The notes beneath the pieces were generated by a model that ran no database searches, was not told the DNA's origin, and saw nothing but the letters and a program-made list of their open reading frames with translations. Shown here in pieces: positions 53,635-61,809 of a stretch of 64,000 nucleotides of DNA. The stretch's first letter is position 1; each line of letters opens with the position of its first letter. This DNA comes from Stutzerimonas stutzeri. GTDB lineage: Bacteria > Pseudomonadota > Gammaproteobacteria > Pseudomonadales > Pseudomonadaceae. A program made the position numbers and the translations under genes. The stretch covers positions 1,612,001 to 1,676,000 of the forward strand of contig NZ_JAGQFP010000001.1 in assembly GCF_019090095.1 (NCBI RefSeq). The letters are read 5' to 3'.

Positions 53635-55488
53635 ATGCAAAGCGATCAGCTGATCGTATTCGCCGTGCTGGCCGCGACGCTGGGTTTGTTCGTCTGGAAT
53701 CGATGGCGCTACGACATCGTCGCCCTCGCGGCCCTGCTGGTCGTCGTCCTGGTTGGCATCGTGCCGCCGGAGAAGGCCTTCATGGGGCTCGGCCACCCGG
53801 CCGTGATCACCGTGGCGGCGGTTTTGGTGGTCAGCCGCGGGTTGCTCAACAGCGGCGTGGTGGACTCGCTGGCACGCCACCTGACCAAAGTGGGCGACCG
53901 CCCCTGGGCCCAGGTGCTGCTGCTTTCCGGCATCGTCGCGTTGTGTTCGGGCTTCATGAACAACGTCGGCGCACTGGCGCTGTTCATGCCGGTCGCGATC
54001 TGGATGTCGCGCCAGAGCGGCCGTTCGCCTTCGTATCTGCTGATGCCGCTGGCCTTCGGCTCGCTGCTCGGTGGCACCCTGACCCTGATCGGCACACCAC
54101 CGAACATCATCATCGCCGGCTACCGGCGCGAACTCGGCGACACACCGTTTCGCATGTTCGATTTCCTACCGGTAGGCCTGGCGATCACCGTCGCCGGCCT
54201 GCTGCTGATTGTCCTGCTCTGGCGCCTGATACCACGCCGGGATAACCCGGGCGGCGATCAGGAGTTGTTCGAGATCAGCGCCTACCTGACCGAGCTGAAG
54301 GTACCGGACGACAGCAAGTACGCCGGCCGCACCCTGCACGACCTGATCATCGCCGGCGGCGACGACGCGGAAGTGGTGGTCATCGCCCTGGTGCGCGGCG
54401 GTCACTATCAGCCGATGCCTTCGACCTATGAAGTGCTGCATCGCGACGACGTGCTGCTGGTCGAAGCCGACTCCGACAGCCTCAAGCGCTTTCTCGACAA
54501 GACCCACCTGACCCTGGCGCCCGAAGCCGACCGCAAGGCCCAGGAGAAAGCCGAGCAGGACAAGCAGGCGGACACCCGCGGCACGTCGGACAAGCAGCAC
54601 GCGGCAGGCGAATCCGGCGGCGACCGTCAGGGTGAGCGCGCGCTGGTCGAGGCCATCGTCACGCCGAGCTCACCGCTGGTGGGCACCACCGCGACCGGTC
54701 TGGCGCTGCGCGAGCGCCATGGTGTGAACGTGCTGGCCGTGGCCCGTCAGGGCCAGCGGTTGCGCCAGCGGCTGGGCAACATCCGCTACGCCGCAGGCGA
54801 CATTCTGCTGCTGCAAGCACGCGAGGAGCAGCTGCAATCTAGATTGAACAGTCTTGGTTGCCTGCCGTTGGCCTCGCGCGGTCTGCGCATCACCGCGCCG
54901 CGCCAGGTATGGCTGGCCAGCGGTATCTTCGCCACCGCGCTGGCGCTCATCGCGCTGGGCGTGGTTCCGGCGGCGATCGCGCTGGTGGGAGCCGCGCTGG
55001 CGATGGTACTGGCCGGCCTGGTGCCCACTGGCGAAATCTACAAGAGCATCGACATGTCGGTCATCGTCCTGATCGCCGCCATGCTGCCGATCGGCGAAGC
55101 GCTGGAAACCACCGGTGGCTCGCGCCTGATCGCCGACGCCCTGCTGAATATCGGCCAGGCGGCGCCGCCGGCAGCGACGGTGGCGATACTCATGGCCGGG
55201 GTCATGCTGCTGTCCAATGTGGTCAACAACGCGGCCGCTGCGGTGCTCGCAGCGCCCGTGGCCATCAGCCTGTCACGCGGTATGGAGGCATCTGCCGATC
55301 CGCTGCTGATGGCGGTGGCCATCGGCGCGTCCTGCGCGTTCCTGACCCCGATCGGCCATCAGTCGAACACGCTGGTGATGGCACCGGGCGGCTACCGCTT
55401 CGGCGACTACTGGCGCCTGGGACTGCCGCTCTCGATCCTGGTGGTGTTGGTGGCCGTGCCGGCCATTCTGTGGGTCTGGCCGCTGTAG
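53635..55488 (+). CDS. SLC13/ArsB-superfamily permease with two TrkA-C domains
   Basis: The 617 aa have membrane helices in two halves (about residues 1-200 and 425-617). In between is a cytosolic part with two RCK_C/TrkA-C domains (about 215-295, DSKYAGRTLHDLIIAGGDDAEVVVIALVRGG in part, and 340-410, SPLVGTTATGLALRERHGVNVLAVARQG in part). A 45-residue very charged linker separates them. Conserved transport motifs are SGFMNNVGALALFMPVAI and LLSNVVNNAAAAVLAAPVAISLS. The family carries anions such as sulfate or dicarboxylates; the cargo is not clear. Confidence 0.9.
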   Translation: MQSDQLIVFAVLAATLGLFVWNRWRYDIVALAALLVVVLVGIVPPEKAFMGLGHPAVITVAAVLVVSRGLLNSGVVDSLARHLTKVGDRPWAQVLLLSGIVALCSGFMNNVGALALFMPVAIWMSRQSGRSPSYLLMPLAFGSLLGGTLTLIGTPPNIIIAGYRRELGDTPFRMFDFLPVGLAITVAGLLLIVLLWRLIPRRDNPGGDQELFEISAYLTELKVPDDSKYAGRTLHDLIIAGGDDAEVVVIALVRGGHYQPMPSTYEVLHRDDVLLVEADSDSLKRFLDKTHLTLAPEADRKAQEKAEQDKQADTRGTSDKQHAAGESGGDRQGERALVEAIVTPSSPLVGTTATGLALRERHGVNVLAVARQGQRLRQRLGNIRYAAGDILLLQAREEQLQSRLNSLGCLPLASRGLRITAPRQVWLASGIFATALALIALGVVPAAIALVGAALAMVLAGLVPTGEIYKSIDMSVIVLIAAMLPIGEALETTGGSRLIADALLNIGQAAPPAATVAILMAGVMLLSNVVNNAAAAVLAAPVAISLSRGMEASADPLLMAVAIGASCAFLTPIGHQSNTLVMAPGGYRFGDYWRLGLPLSILVVLVAVPAILWVWPL

Positions 55489-55533
55489 CGATTGCGCCGA
55501 GGCGCCACGGATCAGTCTGACGGGCCGGCGCCG

Positions 55534-55962
55534 TTATTGGGCATCCAGCTGCTGGATATCGAAGCCGATGCGGTTGTCGCTGCTGATACGAAACTGCAGC
55601 GTTTCGCCCGGCTCGACCCGCGCGGCCCGCTCACGCAGCAGGCTGCCCTTGCCGCACAGGGTGTCGTCTTCCGGGTCGGATTCGATGCTGACGATGCGCA
55701 GCCCGGCTGGCACCTGCAAGCGCACCTGCTCGCCGACATGGATGCGCGCGGCCAGCTGACGATCAACCATGACCGCCACGTAGCAGCCACCGCCGCGCAT
55801 CCCGAAGTCACGGGTCACCACCAACTCGCCGCCGTTGGCCACGGGCGTTTGATAGCCACGCAACCGTTCCTCGGGCACCGGCTTGATATCCGCTGGATCG
55901 GCCTGCCAGGACGAGCAACCGGTCAGGGCCAGCAGGGTGACGAGGACAAACGTGGGGCGCAT
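55534..55962 (-). CDS. Small lipoprotein, 142 aa
   Basis: MRPTFVLVTLLALTGCSSWQ is a lipoprotein signal with lipobox LTGC (Cys16). The mature part is a small beta-rich domain (YQTPVANGGELVVTRDFGMRGGGCYVAVMVDR and GLRIVSIESDPEDDTLCGKGS, in part) with two further cysteines that may form a disulfide. I recall a similar family of Pseudomonas lipoproteins but no function. It is convergent with the SLC13 permease gene. Confidence 0.82.
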   Translation of the reverse strand: MRPTFVLVTLLALTGCSSWQADPADIKPVPEERLRGYQTPVANGGELVVTRDFGMRGGGCYVAVMVDRQLAARIHVGEQVRLQVPAGLRIVSIESDPEDDTLCGKGSLLRERAARVEPGETLQFRISSDNRIGFDIQQLDAQ

Positions 55963-56038
55963 ACGGATTCTCCGATCGATCAGCGAAACGGTGATGGTAG
56001 GCCAGGTTCGCATGCCGTGCCGACCGCCCATGACTGCG

Positions 56039-56260
56039 CTAGCGAGTCGAAATCGGATGGCTGCTGCCCGGATACGGCCGTTCCTCTTCGAGATTGCCAT
56101 GGCGACCATAGACCTCCACCGAGGCGGTCTTGCCGGCCATGAAGCGATCAAGGCCCGTGTACATCTCGTCCTTGGTCAGGGTACGCAGCACCGTTTCCCC
56201 GGATTGCTGATCGGTCAGCTCCCAGCCCGACGGGGTCGGGTTGACGTGATACTTGTCCAT
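56039..56260 (-). CDS. DUF2188-like small protein
   Basis: The 73 aa begin MDKYHVNPTPSGWELTDQQSG and continue with a helix (TKDEMYTGLDRFMAGK) and a strand and turn VEVYGRHGNLEEERPYPGSS. The order Y-H-V near the start and V-x-G-R-x-G near the end fits DUF2188, a small fold found in many bacteria without known function. A ribosome site AGGAGCTCGC precedes the ATG. Confidence 0.75.
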   Translation of the reverse strand: MDKYHVNPTPSGWELTDQQSGETVLRTLTKDEMYTGLDRFMAGKTASVEVYGRHGNLEEERPYPGSSHPISTR

Positions 56261-56353
56261 GCGAGCTCCTGCGATCAGGCCGGTTGGCGCCGTCTCGCGT
56301 GTTGAGGTCTGTTTGGCATGACGGCCATCGAGCGGCGCGCAACGCCGTTTGGC

Positions 56354-56503
56354 TCAATGGCGGTCGTCCTCGCCATCGATTTCGGCGTCATCGAAGTCCG
56401 GGTCTTCACCCGGCTCTTTTTCGCCGGCATCGGTCATGGTGATGTCCGGCTGTTCGTCGTCGGTCGTGTCTCGCCCGCGCGGGGCTTCGGGGGTCGGGGT
56501 CAT
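56354..56503 (-). CDS. 49-aa very acidic protein
   Basis: Translation from 56503 gives MTPTPEAPRGRDTTDDEQPD followed by ITMTDAGEKEPGEDPDFDDA and EIDGEDDRH, then a stop. About 40 percent of residues are Asp or Glu and there is no hydrophobic core, so it is likely disordered. The ribosome site is weak. It sits in a row of small unknown genes. It could be a real conserved microprotein or a chance frame; codon use looks like its neighbours. Confidence 0.5.
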   Translation of the reverse strand: MTPTPEAPRGRDTTDDEQPDITMTDAGEKEPGEDPDFDDAEIDGEDDRH

Positions 56504-56684
56504 GGCAGGCTCGCTTCTGTGGGGTGTCAGACAATTGGAACCGCTCTAGCCCCGCGGCGTTCGTTGCCTCGCTTGCCGGCGGTCCGATCGCGGCCAGGCG
56601 ACAGCCAAGCGCGCACGTTGCGATTGCAGCGGCAACAGGACTCCACCACACTGCCGCCCAACCAACCTGCACCGGAGCTGCCCA

Positions 56685-57080
56685 ATGCCTGCCAATCAAC
56701 AATCTTCGCGCGAGACGATCCTGGCTCACCCCGATGCGCTGGAGTGCACCATCTACCGCGCCCATGAAACCGATCCGGACGGCGAGGAGCGCGACATGGG
56801 CGATGCCCGCGTCGTCATTACCGGCCCGTTCGAAGCGCCGCAGGAATGGAACGCCAAGGAGCGCGCCGACTATTTCGACGGCATGCCGGAAGACGCCTTC
56901 TTCACCGCGCTGTTCGCCAGCGAGGCCGGCGCCGACTCCAAGGGCTATTTCACCGTCGAGGCGGACGACTACGCCGCGGTGACCGAGCCGGACGGCACCA
57001 TCGCCATGTTCTATGTCTGCGAGCGTCTCGAAGACGGCACCTATGTGCTGTTGCGCGAAGAAGACGACGCCGAAGACTGA
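56685..57080 (+). CDS. Conserved hypothetical acidic protein, 131 aa
   Basis: A cytosolic acidic protein (MPANQQSSRETILAHPDALE at the start) with an alpha/beta middle (DARVVITGPFEAPQEWNAKE, ADYFDGMPEDAFFTALFASE) and an Asp/Glu tail ending EEDDAED. There is no known motif. It may be an operon head for the DUF445 gene 113 bp downstream, though there is room for a promoter between. Confidence 0.75.
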   Translation: MPANQQSSRETILAHPDALECTIYRAHETDPDGEERDMGDARVVITGPFEAPQEWNAKERADYFDGMPEDAFFTALFASEAGADSKGYFTVEADDYAAVTEPDGTIAMFYVCERLEDGTYVLLREEDDAED

Positions 57081-57144
57081 GCCTGCACCACCCGCGGTCG
57101 AACCCGCACCGCCTGCGACGGGTCTGCTGTACAGGCAGGCCCGT

Positions 57145-57150
57145 TATCCT
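57145..57150 (+). promoter_or_regulatory. Candidate -10 box before the DUF445 gene
   Basis: TATCCT 43 nt before the ATG at 57194; no clear -35 hexamer. Confidence 0.25.
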
Positions 57151-57193
57151 CACGACCGCTGCCGCTTCCACCCGCCACGCCAAGAGGAATCGC

Positions 57194-58459
57194 ATGAGCC
57201 CTCTGCAACGCTACTGGCAATCTCCGGTCACCCGCATGAAGCTGGTGGCCGGGCTTCTTCTGCTCCTCGCTGCCCTGCTCTACATCGTCGCCACCGCGAT
57301 GGAGCCGCGCCATCCGGCCTGGGGTTATCTCGCCTCTTTCGCCGAAGCCGCCATGGTTGGCGCGATTGCCGACTGGTTCGCCGTTACCGCACTGTTCCGC
57401 CACCCGCTCGGCCTGCCGATCCCGCACACGGCGATCATCCCGCGTAGCAAGGCGCGCATCGGGCGCAACCTCTCGACATTCATCACCACCCATTTCCTCT
57501 CCACGCCGCTGGTGCTGGCCAAGCTCGAGGCGCTGGACATTGGCGGGCGCCTGGCCAAGTGGCTGCAGCATCCGGCCAATGCCGAAGCCGTCGGCCGCCA
57601 GCTCACCGGCATGGCGCGCTTCGGCGTCGATTCGCTGCGCGACGAGCGGGTGCAAGGCTTCGTCCGCGCGAAACTGCTCGACCGCGCCCGCAAGGTCGAC
57701 CTTGCGCCGGTTTGCGGCCAGGTGCTGGAAATGCTCACCCGCCAGGGCAAGCACCAGGCGATGCTCGACGAGGGGCTGATCAAGCTCGATGCGCTGCTGC
57801 AGGACGACGACACCCGCGCGCTGGTGGCCGATGCCATCACCGCCGAGGTGCGCACCCTGCGCTATCTGGGGCTGGGAAAGGCGGTCGGCGGCTGGTCGGC
57901 GAACAAGTTTGTCGACGGCGTTTCAGCGGTGATCGCCGAGGTGGCCAACGACCCGGAGCACCCGCTGCGTGAACGCTTCGATGAGCATGTCGCCGAGTAC
58001 ATCGAACGCCTCAAGCATGACCCGGCCTATCGGCTGGAAATCGAGCGCATCGTCGCCCAGCTGCTCGAACACCCGGCCACCACCGACTACCTGCAAACCC
58101 TCTGGCAGGAACTGACCACCTGGCTTCAGACCGACTTGGACAGCCCCGACTCACGCATCGGCAGACGCATCGTGAGACTGACCCAGGGGCTCGGCGACTC
58201 CCTCGGTGCCGACACCTCCATGCGCACCTGGATCAACGAACAGCTGACTGCCGCGGCGCCCGGCATGCTCGAGCGCTATCGCGGGCAGATCGGCAAATAC
58301 ATCGCCCAGCGCGTAGAGAACTGGGAGAGCCGCGAGCTGGTCGAGCAGATGGAACAGAGCGTGGGCAAGGACCTGCAATACATCCGCATCAACGGCACGC
58401 TGGTCGGCGGACTGGTCGGGCTGGTGCTCCACGCGCTGACGCAGCTGGCCATCGGTTAG
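57194..58459 (+). CDS. DUF445 family inner-membrane protein
   Basis: The 421 aa have an N-terminal helix (about residues 14-34), a second near 45-65, a long alpha-helical cytosolic or periplasmic middle and a C-terminal helix (NGTLVGGLVGLVLHALTQLAIG). The block AEAAMVGAIADWFAVTALFRHPLGLPIPHTAIIP (partly quoted) is the DUF445 (YjiN-like) hallmark. GAGGAAT precedes the ATG by 5 nt. The function is unknown in this family. Confidence 0.9.
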   Translation: MSPLQRYWQSPVTRMKLVAGLLLLLAALLYIVATAMEPRHPAWGYLASFAEAAMVGAIADWFAVTALFRHPLGLPIPHTAIIPRSKARIGRNLSTFITTHFLSTPLVLAKLEALDIGGRLAKWLQHPANAEAVGRQLTGMARFGVDSLRDERVQGFVRAKLLDRARKVDLAPVCGQVLEMLTRQGKHQAMLDEGLIKLDALLQDDDTRALVADAITAEVRTLRYLGLGKAVGGWSANKFVDGVSAVIAEVANDPEHPLRERFDEHVAEYIERLKHDPAYRLEIERIVAQLLEHPATTDYLQTLWQELTTWLQTDLDSPDSRIGRRIVRLTQGLGDSLGADTSMRTWINEQLTAAAPGMLERYRGQIGKYIAQRVENWESRELVEQMEQSVGKDLQYIRINGTLVGGLVGLVLHALTQLAIG

Positions 58460-58479
58460 ATGCAGCCAGCTTGCCAGAC

Positions 58480-58643
58480 CCTGTGGGAGCGGTCTTGACC
58501 GCGAAAAAAGGCTGTTCAGGCGTGCAGTATCCGTGATGATCGCCGCTCTTTTCTCTGATAAGTCTGTGTCGCGGGCGAAGCCTAGTCAGCGGTGCGCAAG
58601 CCGCTGAGCCGCGCCCAATCGCGGTCGAGACCGCTCCCACAGG
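58480..58643. repeat. Pair of inverted REP elements (REPIN-like)
   Basis: The 25-nt element at 58480-58504 begins CCTGTGGGAGCGGTCTTG and ends ACCGCGA. An inverted copy at 58619-58643 matches it at 24 of 25 positions. The core GTGGGAGCGG plus an imperfect hairpin (CGGTC..GACCG) is the classic Pseudomonas REP. They are separated by 114 nt of non-coding sequence and lie in the gap after the DUF445 gene, before the convergent ABC gene. Confidence 0.9.
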
Positions 58644-58682
58644 CTTGGGCTTGGCTCGCGCTTTAGGGTGGCTTATCACCGG

Positions 58683-59342
58683 CTAAACGCCGAGCAAGCG
58701 CAGCGTTTCGCTGATATGGCTGGCGCTGGCATCGCCGGTCAGCGGCCGGTCCCAGCGCAGCGTTGCCGGCCGGCCGGCGAGGTACCAGAGGCGGTTGGCC
58801 AACTGATCGGCGTCGCGGGCATCGTGGGTGACGCAGATCATCGCCATATACGGCTGTGCATCCAGCAGCCGGACAATCAACTCGCGCAGCTCGGCAGCAC
58901 GGTCGGGATCCAGCGAAGCGAAGGGCTCATCGAGTAGCAGCAGATCCGGCCGAATGGCCAGGCTGCGCGCCAGAGCCGCGCGCCGGGCCATGCCCAGTGA
59001 CAGTTGATCGGGCAGGCGCTCCGCGGCGTCGCCCAGCCCGACCTCGTTCAACAGTCGCTCGATGTCGGCGGCAGCGGCACCGACCATGGCCAGGTTCTGC
59101 CGCACCGTACGCCAGGGCAACAGGCGGTGTTCCTGAAACAGATAGCCGACCCGCGGGGGCGAACCCGCCGCGACGCGTGGCTTCAATCGCGGATCGAGCC
59201 CGGCGATGGCATTGAGCAGGGTCGTCTTGCCGACACCCGAGGGGCCCAGCAGGCAGATGCGGTCGCCGGCCCGCACCTGAACATCGATAGTGCCCAGCAC
59301 CGGATGCCCCACAGAGGCACCCTCGACGCGTAGCTCAAGCAT
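58683..59342 (-). CDS. ABC importer ATPase subunit (nitrate/sulfonate/taurine-like family)
   Basis: The 219 aa carry Walker A (LGPSGVGKT, near residue 35), the Q-loop VGYLFQEHRLLPWRTV, Walker B LLLLDEPFASLD near 135 and the H-loop CVTHDARDAD. The signature motif reads LSLGMARR, where the family norm is LSGGMRQR, so the third residue is Leu rather than Gly. The ATG lies inside the end of the permease gene (8-nt overlap), showing tight coupling. Confidence 0.92.
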   Translation of the reverse strand: MLELRVEGASVGHPVLGTIDVQVRAGDRICLLGPSGVGKTTLLNAIAGLDPRLKPRVAAGSPPRVGYLFQEHRLLPWRTVRQNLAMVGAAAADIERLLNEVGLGDAAERLPDQLSLGMARRAALARSLAIRPDLLLLDEPFASLDPDRAAELRELIVRLLDAQPYMAMICVTHDARDADQLANRLWYLAGRPATLRWDRPLTGDASASHISETLRLLGV

Positions 59343-60096
59343 GCCGCACGCCGACGTTGCGCCACCCCGTGGCGCGCCGTTCCAGCGGTTGCAGCACGGT
59401 CAGTTCGATCAACTGCACCACGGCGATGAACGCCAGGCTGTAGGCCAGGATGCTCGCCACATCGAACACCTGAAACGCCATGTGCAGCTGAAATCCGATA
59501 CCGTCGGAGCGCCCCAGCAACTCGACCACCAGGACGATCTTCCAGATCAGCGCCAGGCCGCCGCGGGTCGCCGCTATCAGATAGGGGAACAGCTGCGGCA
59601 GCCAGACGTCCACGACCCGCTGTCGGCGGCTGAAGCCATACACCAGGGCCATCTGTTCGAGCTTGGGCTCCAGGCTGCGCGCGCCTTCGCGCAGCGTGAC
59701 CGCGACGTTGGGTACCTTGTTGACCACCACCGCCAGCACCGCCGCCGCCTCCACCAGGCCGAACCAGACGTAGAGCAGGATGATGGTCACCAGCGCCGGC
59801 AGGTTGAGAAACAGCACCAGCAGCGGATCGAGCACGGCGTTGGCGGTCCGCGAACGGCCCATCCAGACGCCCAGAAGCGTGCCGAGCGCCATGGCCAGGC
59901 TGAAGCTGATCACCACCCGGCGCAGCGTCACCAGCAGGTGATGGGGCAACTCGCCGCTCTCCACGGCCAGCCAGAAGCTGTGCAACACGGCCGCCGGCGT
60001 TGGCAACAGCGGCGCGTCGACCAGCAGCGCCGCGACGCTCCAGATGGCCACGAGTATCGGTAGCGCCAACCAGCAGGCCCAGCGGGAACTGTTCAC
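59335..60096 (-). CDS. ABC importer permease (GTG start)
   Basis: The 253 aa have six membrane segments and the BPD_transp_1 EAA-like loop (ARSLEPKLEQMALVYGFSRRQRVVDVWLPQLFPYLIAATRG, in part), typical of the SsuC/TauC/NrtB type. The GTG at 60096 overlaps the stop of the binding protein (GTGA). It has overlaps on both sides, as expected for one transcript. Confidence 0.92.
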   Translation of the reverse strand: MNSSRWACWLALPILVAIWSVAALLVDAPLLPTPAAVLHSFWLAVESGELPHHLLVTLRRVVISFSLAMALGTLLGVWMGRSRTANAVLDPLLVLFLNLPALVTIILLYVWFGLVEAAAVLAVVVNKVPNVAVTLREGARSLEPKLEQMALVYGFSRRQRVVDVWLPQLFPYLIAATRGGLALIWKIVLVVELLGRSDGIGFQLHMAFQVFDVASILAYSLAFIAVVQLIELTVLQPLERRATGWRNVGVRHA

Positions 60097-61103
60097 GGCT
60101 CGCTCTGGAACAGCGCGGCGGGCATCACCGCTGCACGCTCGGCGCCGCTGAGGACCAGCAGCCGCTGCAGCGCCTCGATGCGGGTTTGGTCCAGTGGCTG
60201 GGGAATACCTTCAATGAAGCTGTCGCGCAGCGCGGCGAATACCGCGTCGCTGTCCGCGCGCATCAGTGGTCGGATGGCGTGCCACTGCGCGGGCTCGGCG
60301 GCCAGCTGGCGCTTGCTCTGGCGCAGCGCCCGAGCAAAACCCTGGAGCAGGTCCGGATGTTCACGGGCCCAGCCATCGGCGAACAGGTAGCCGAGAATCG
60401 GCAGGTCGGGGTCGAGATCGAGCGAGCGGGCCAGGTCGGCCAGGCGAAACGCGCTGCGCACCCCGCCTTCACCACGCATGCGTGCCGAGAAGTGCCAGAA
60501 CGTCAGCAAGGCATCCAGCTGGCCGCGGCGCAGCGCCTGGCCGAGCAAGGGTGGCGCGGCGTATTGCACGGACGCCTCGCGCGCCAGCTCGATTCCCTGC
60601 GCCACGGCGGCCCGCTGCAACAGCAGCCAGCCGAGCCCATCCGGGCCGCCGGCCACGCCGATGCGCTTGCCGCGCAGGTCCGCCAGGGTGCGGATGTCGC
60701 TGTCGGCGCCAACCAGCACTTCACCGATCTGCGAGGAAAACGGCAGGTAGCGGTAGGCGGTTCCGGCTTCGTAGCGCTGCTGCACCCAGAGCAGATCGCT
60801 CACCGCGCCGTCGACGCTGCCACTGCTGAGCGCCAGACGCGAGGCCGGCAGATCGGCCACCAGGCGCACCCGGAGGTCGAAGCCATTGGCCTTGTCCAGC
60901 CCGTGACGCTTGAGGTGGTCCAGCTCCCAGTGCGGCGTACCGAACTGCAACACGCTGAGCGTCAGCACCGGCAGCGCACCGCCCTCGTCTTCGGCCAGCG
61001 CCGGCAGCGCGACCAACCCCAGCAGCGCCAGGCAGACCAGGCCAACGACCGTGCGATACACACGGGCAGGCAAGCGGACGAGATGCAGCAGAGCAGGCTT
61101 CAT
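60093..61103 (-). CDS. ABC importer periplasmic binding protein (NMT1/SsuA-like)
   Basis: The 336 aa start with a signal peptide (VYRTVVGLVCLALLGLVALPALA; cleavage near residue 38). The mature part is a periplasmic binding fold of the nitrate/sulfonate/thiamine-precursor group (LSVLQFGTPHWELDHLKRHG, GKRIGVAGGPDGLGWLLLQR, and DALLTFWHFSARM). The ligand is unknown; no neighbouring catabolic gene gives a hint. It is the first gene of the three-gene operon. Confidence 0.9.
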   Translation of the reverse strand: MKPALLHLVRLPARVYRTVVGLVCLALLGLVALPALAEDEGGALPVLTLSVLQFGTPHWELDHLKRHGLDKANGFDLRVRLVADLPASRLALSSGSVDGAVSDLLWVQQRYEAGTAYRYLPFSSQIGEVLVGADSDIRTLADLRGKRIGVAGGPDGLGWLLLQRAAVAQGIELAREASVQYAAPPLLGQALRRGQLDALLTFWHFSARMRGEGGVRSAFRLADLARSLDLDPDLPILGYLFADGWAREHPDLLQGFARALRQSKRQLAAEPAQWHAIRPLMRADSDAVFAALRDSFIEGIPQPLDQTRIEALQRLLVLSGAERAAVMPAALFQSEP

Positions 61104-61199
61104 GACCGCAGGGTACGAAGCGGCCAGCGCCCCACGAATAGTACTTTGGTGCCCCTTCTCTGCTGCGTTGGTCGCGCCTGGAGGCCAAGCGCGATGCGG

Positions 61200-61646
61200 T
61201 TAGACGCCCAAGCGGGCAATCGCCTCCACCAGGCGCGCCTGGAGCTTTTCCAGTTCGGCCGGCTCGGCCTTGTGCGCCGCATGAATACCCAATCCCTCAC
61301 CGGCATAGCGCGGGACGATGTGCACGTGGATGTGAAACACCGTCTGCCCCGCCGGGGCACCGTTGAACTGGGCGATCTGCACGCCGTCGGGTTGCAACTC
61401 GTCGGCGATCACCCGGGTGAGCTTCTGCACCACCGTCATCACCTTGCACAACGCCTCGGTATCCACGTCGAGGAGATTGCAGGCGGCAGAGCGCTTCGGA
61501 ATCACCAGGGCATGGCCATACGACTGCGGGAACAGGTCGAGAAAGGCGAGTACGTCGTCATCTTCGTAGAGCCTGTAGCAAGGCGCATCGCCGCGAATGA
61601 TCTGGGCGAAGATGTTTTGCGGATCGTAGGCAGTGGTCAGGGACAC
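61200..61646 (-). CDS. HIT family hydrolase (GTG start)
   Basis: The 148 aa from the GTG at 61646 start VSLTTAYDPQNIFAQIIRGD. The histidine triad is HIHVHIVPR near residue 98, with the upstream Asn-rich loop GVQIAQFNGAPAGQTVF. HIT proteins of this (Hint/HinT) type split nucleoside phosphoramidates and related AMP conjugates. A GGAG ribosome site 8 nt upstream supports the GTG. Longer frames upstream lack similarity. Confidence 0.92.
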   Translation of the reverse strand: MSLTTAYDPQNIFAQIIRGDAPCYRLYEDDDVLAFLDLFPQSYGHALVIPKRSAACNLLDVDTEALCKVMTVVQKLTRVIADELQPDGVQIAQFNGAPAGQTVFHIHVHIVPRYAGEGLGIHAAHKAEPAELEKLQARLVEAIARLGV

Positions 61647-61809
61647 GTGGAGCGCTCCGTGGCAGGGTGGGAGCACGAACCATAGCCGGCGCCGCGGCGC
61701 CGGGCCAGACCTATCCGGCTCCGGAACGACCCGATTCGCGGCGGCACCGGAACGATGCCGGACGGCGAGCGCTCTCAACTTCACATCCACACGAACCGAG
61801 GTTGCTTCC

